26,558 nucleotides of DNA from Prevotella sp. (GTDB lineage: Bacteria; Bacteroidota; Bacteroidia; Bacteroidales; Bacteroidaceae). Each line of letters begins with the position of its first letter. The first letter of the stretch is position 1. The translations under genes and the position numbers were made by a program. Positions 23,992 to 26,558 of this stretch are shown piece by piece. The notes beneath the pieces are model-generated. The model did no database searches, was not told the DNA's origin, and worked only from the letters and a program-made list of their open reading frames with translations. The stretch is taken from assembly GCA_016291915.1 (NCBI GenBank), contig JAEEZP010000042.1:1-26558 (forward strand), written 5' to 3'.

Positions 23992-25326
23992 TCAGCGAGC
24001 GAGCCATGACCGTTGGTTCCCGTTAACGTTAGCGTTCCCGTTGACGTTTCCGTTCACCTCCGGACAGTCAGACAACCGTGGCATGATAAAATAATCTGTT
24101 GCACGTGTCTTGGCCGTGGTGTATATCTCCAACTTCGGACCAGGCACCATCGGACAGTAGTTCAACACCTTTTGAACCCTTGCCTTCTGCTGCTCCGTGA
24201 ATATGTTACCTATGGTGTACATATAGTCGAGGATATTGTCAGCACGGTATTCACTGCCGTCGGCACAACTGATTCGGCGGAGCACGATGTCGGCATCGAT
24301 CTTCCCGCCACTGGCAGCAACCTCATCCATATAACGCGACAACTCCTGCTCGTAGGCATTATAGTCGCAGTTCTTCGTATCATCACAGTAGTCATCCTCA
24401 TAACACTCGTTCTGCGAGAAGGTGTGAAGGAGTCCGATGTAATGCCCGAGTTCATGGGCAAGGGTAAGGGTGACATAACGTGGATTGATGGTGCGCGGTT
24501 CCTGATCCTGATCGATAATCTGGTTATTGATGGTCACACCCCACGGAAAGCCCAGTGTCTTGAATGTTTGCAGTTCTTTACCTGCCTGATTCGCCAATCC
24601 GTCCATCGTATGCTCAGTAGGCATCACAGGAAGGTCGGAAACACCTAAATTTTTCTTTTCGCTGTAAGCAAACACGAAAATGTTGATATACCGCTGAAAG
24701 TCCTGGTTGAGATAACCATAGTCGGTATTGTTCTGCGCCAGGAACTTCATGCTTGAGATCGAATCTACCTTAATGGCTTCGCGCATGACACCCGGTTCTT
24801 CCAGTTCTTTACCGGTCTGATCAAACTTCGCCAACTCAAACTGAACGTTCATCTTATTGTTGGCATACAACCGGTTCACTCCTTTCAGGATCTCTGCCAT
24901 CCTGCCTTCTGCGGGATACTGCAAGGGGTCATTCTTGTCCTTGTAAAGGATGTGGAAGATCACCGGCAGATGGTAGGTGAAGTCATCCAGACTACCTTGG
25001 AAAGCGGGTTGTGACAAAGCGATGGTCTCGGTGTCTCCACCCGATTTGATGGTAAGGGTGCCGCTACGCTGTTGGTCAGACAAGTTCGGTTTTACCCACA
25101 GTGTCAACGTCTTATCCCCTTCACCACTCATTTGATAGGGGCCGCACCAGTCCACATCCGACCTGGCCGTCCATTTGCCGGGAGCCTGAATGTTAACGGC
25201 CTGTTCCCAGATATCCTGCTTCAGGTTCAGCGCGTTGGTGGAAAGCGACAGAGGATGGTCCTCGTTGCTGCAGGCAATCGTCAGCAGCAAACCGGATATG
25301 TAAAAAAAGAATCTCCAATTTTTCAT
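23992..25326 (-). CDS. BACON-domain zinc metalloprotease lipoprotein (M43/pappalysin-like)
   Basis: 444 residues with a lipoprotein signal: a hydrophobic stretch then TIAC with C19 as the lipidated residue. Residues 25-108 form a BACON-type beta domain (SLSTNALNLKQD... ending IALSQPAF). The protease domain shows the extended zinc site HELGHYIGLLH (H291, E292, H295, H301) and a Met-turn-like NILDYMYT (M369). Cysteine-rich ECYEDDYCDDTKNC follows the zinc site. It resembles Bacteroides zinc-dependent metalloproteinase lipoproteins, probably surface exposed, with unknown targets. The extreme C-terminus is an odd N-G-N-V-N-G-N-A-N-V-N-G-N tail coded by a hexamer-like DNA repeat (24011-24056). Its own -7 box lies 4 nt before the ATG. 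It may be the first gene of the operon running to the symporter. Confidence 0.88.
   Translation of the reverse strand: MKNWRFFFYISGLLLTIACSNEDHPLSLSTNALNLKQDIWEQAVNIQAPGKWTARSDVDWCGPYQMSGEGDKTLTLWVKPNLSDQQRSGTLTIKSGGDTETIALSQPAFQGSLDDFTYHLPVIFHILYKDKNDPLQYPAEGRMAEILKGVNRLYANNKMNVQFELAKFDQTGKELEEPGVMREAIKVDSISSMKFLAQNNTDYGYLNQDFQRYINIFVFAYSEKKNLGVSDLPVMPTEHTMDGLANQAGKELQTFKTLGFPWGVTINNQIIDQDQEPRTINPRYVTLTLAHELGHYIGLLHTFSQNECYEDDYCDDTKNCDYNAYEQELSRYMDEVAASGGKIDADIVLRRISCADGSEYRADNILDYMYTIGNIFTEQQKARVQKVLNYCPMVPGPKLEIYTTAKTRATDYFIMPRLSDCPEVNGNVNGNANVNGNQRSWLAR
24011..24056. repeat. Hexamer-like CGTTNN repeat in the 3-prime end of the metalloprotease gene
   Basis: CGTT recurs about every 6 bp (CGTTGG, CGTTAA, CGTTAG, CGTTCC, CGTTGA, CGTTTC and CGTTCA units), encoding an Asn-Gly/Asn-Val/Asn-Ala tail. 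It is in frame, so unit changes would lengthen or shorten the tail by two residues. Confidence 0.7.
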
Positions 25327-25330
25327 GTGG

Positions 25331-25338
25331 CAAAGATA
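25331..25338 (-). promoter_or_regulatory. -7 promoter box of the metalloprotease gene, leaderless arrangement
   Basis: On the - strand TATCTTTG (25338-25331) is followed by only four bases before the ATG at 25326. No TTTG is found 19-21 bp upstream, so this is a partial match. If real, the transcript is leaderless. Confidence 0.55.
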
Positions 25339-25410
25339 GTGATTTTTCTCCTTATAACTTGATTTATGTTACAAAAAAGCGCTTCTTTTATCATGTTTTC
25401 ACTTTCATAT

Positions 25411-25441
25411 TTTGTATTGTGTACTTTTATTCGTATTTTTG
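25411..25441 (+). promoter_or_regulatory. Promoter of gpmI
   Basis: TTTG (25411-25414), 19 bp, TATTTTTG (25434-25441), in the intergenic region divergent from the metalloprotease gene. The leader to the ATG at 25489 is about 43 nt. Confidence 0.75.
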
Positions 25442-25488
25442 CATTTCAAATAACAGAATAGTAAAAAGAAGTTTTTAGAATAAAGATT

Positions 25489-26558
25489 ATGGCAAAGAAA
25501 GCATTATTGATGATTCTCGACGGATGGGGAATCGGAAAACATGGACAGGGTGATGTGATTTATAATACACCGACACCTTATTTGGATTATCTGAACGCAG
25601 TGAGTGCGCATTCACAGTTGCAGGCATCCGGTGAGGATGTGGGACTGCCCGACGGACAGATGGGTAACTCTGAGGTGGGTCACCTGAACATCGGTGCCGG
25701 TCGTGTGGTTTATCAGGATCTGGTAAAGATCAACCGTGCCTGTAAGGATGGCAGCATCATGGAGAATCCTGAAATCAAAAGTGCTTTCGGTTATGCCAAG
25801 GAGACCGGTAAGAAGGTTCACCTGATGGGACTGACCTCCGACGGTGGTGTACACTCTTCTTTGGAGCATCTCTTCAAACTGATTGAGATCGGTAAGTCTT
25901 ACGGTCTGAAGAATCAGGTGTTTGTACATTGTTTCATGGACGGCCGTGATACCGACCCTCGCAGCGGAAAAGGCTTTATCGAGCAAGTGGGTAACTGTTG
26001 TTCTGAGAATGATGCCGCCATCGCCTCTATCGTCGGTCGTTTCTATGCCATGGACCGTGACAAGCGTTGGAATCGTGTCAAGGAAGCTTACGATCTGCTC
26101 GTAGAAGGGAAGGGTAAGCAGGCTGACGACATGGTGAAGGCCATGGAAGAGAGTTATGCTGAGGGCGTTACAGACGAGTTTATCAAACCGATTAACAATC
26201 AAACGGTTGATGGAACGATCAAAGAGGGTGATGTGATCATCTTCATCAATTTCCGTAACGACCGTGCGAAGGAGCTCACCATCGTGCTCACCCAGCAGGA
26301 TATGCCCGAGGAAGGCATGCATACCATCAAGGATCTGCAGTATTATTGCATGACGCCGTATGATGCCAACTTCAAGGGCGTGCACATCCTCTTCCCGAAA
26401 GAGAATGTGGATGACACCCTCGGTGAGTATCTCAGCAAGATGGGTAAAAAACAGTTGCATACCGCAGAGACGGAGAAATATGCGCACGTAACATTCTTCT
26501 TCAATGGTGGTCGTGAGGCTCCGTTCGAGAATGAGGACCGTATCCTCGTACCTTCTCC
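25489..26558 (+). CDS. gpmI: 2,3-bisphosphoglycerate-independent phosphoglycerate mutase, cut by the window end
   Basis: The first 356 codons of a protein normally about 505-515 residues; the frame is open to the edge, with no stop. LMILDGWGIG (7-16) holds the metal-binding aspartate D11, and GQMGNSEVGHLNIGAGR carries the phosphorylated serine S61. DGGVHSSLEH and FMDGRDTDPRSG are further family blocks. It interconverts 3- and 2-phosphoglycerate in glycolysis with two Mn ions in the cytoplasm. It has its own promoter and is divergent from the accessory operon, marking the return to housekeeping genes. The missing part should contain the remaining phosphatase-side metal ligands. Confidence 0.95.
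   Translation, partial: MAKKALLMILDGWGIGKHGQGDVIYNTPTPYLDYLNAVSAHSQLQASGEDVGLPDGQMGNSEVGHLNIGAGRVVYQDLVKINRACKDGSIMENPEIKSAFGYAKETGKKVHLMGLTSDGGVHSSLEHLFKLIEIGKSYGLKNQVFVHCFMDGRDTDPRSGKGFIEQVGNCCSENDAAIASIVGRFYAMDRDKRWNRVKEAYDLLVEGKGKQADDMVKAMEESYAEGVTDEFIKPINNQTVDGTIKEGDVIIFINFRNDRAKELTIVLTQQDMPEEGMHTIKDLQYYCMTPYDANFKGVHILFPKENVDDTLGEYLSKMGKKQLHTAETEKYAHVTFFFNGGREAPFENEDRILVPS

Overview
The window looks like a chromosomal segment of a Bacteroidota species, most likely a gut Prevotella/Segatella-type organism. The evidence is the repeated Bacteroidota promoter pattern (TTTG, 19-20 bp, TAnnTTTG), weak Shine-Dalgarno sites, a BACON-domain lipoprotein, many secreted glycoside hydrolases, and a Bacteroidota-style parE/S41 protease/coaD neighbourhood. 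No tRNA, rRNA, CRISPR array, phage gene or intact insertion sequence was seen.

Left part (1-8300), housekeeping. On the + strand: a SAM-dependent methyltransferase with a THUMP-like tail, a GNAT-type protein, topoisomerase IV subunit B (parE) and an S41 processing protease. A hairpin terminator separates these from a convergent - strand operon ruvB-coaD-ybeY. Positions 8262-9058 carry no gene but hold several layers of short-period tandem repeats and palindromes.

Middle and right part (8870-25326), accessory metabolism. On the + strand: a secreted two-enzyme fusion (GH79-like plus GH29 alpha-L-fucosidase), an MtaA/CmuA-type corrinoid methyltransferase with a HxC...C zinc site, a stand-alone methionine-synthase reactivation domain, and deoD. 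On the - strand, read from right to left: a BACON/zincin lipoprotein, a GH141-like beta-helix protein, a cytoplasmic GH31 alpha-xylosidase-like enzyme, a 970-residue corrinoid methyltransferase fusion (UroD-like domain, homocysteine methyltransferase, cobalamin domain), and an SGLT-type sodium/sugar symporter. The GH31 and methyltransferase genes are 8 bp apart. The far right begins gpmI, cut by the window edge.

Main hypothesis: the middle genes form a corrinoid-dependent demethylation system for O-methylated sugars released from a plant glycan. The fusion protein would take a methyl group from a methylated sugar and pass it through cobalamin to homocysteine, giving methionine; the stand-alone reactivation domain would repair oxidised cobalamin. 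The set of glycosidases (glucuronidase-like, fucosidases, alpha-xylosidase) matches rhamnogalacturonan II side chain A, in which a fucose carries beta-GlcA and 2-O-methyl-alpha-xylose. The domain calls are read from sequence motifs; the substrate and pathway are inference. No SusC/SusD pair or HTCS regulator lies in the window.
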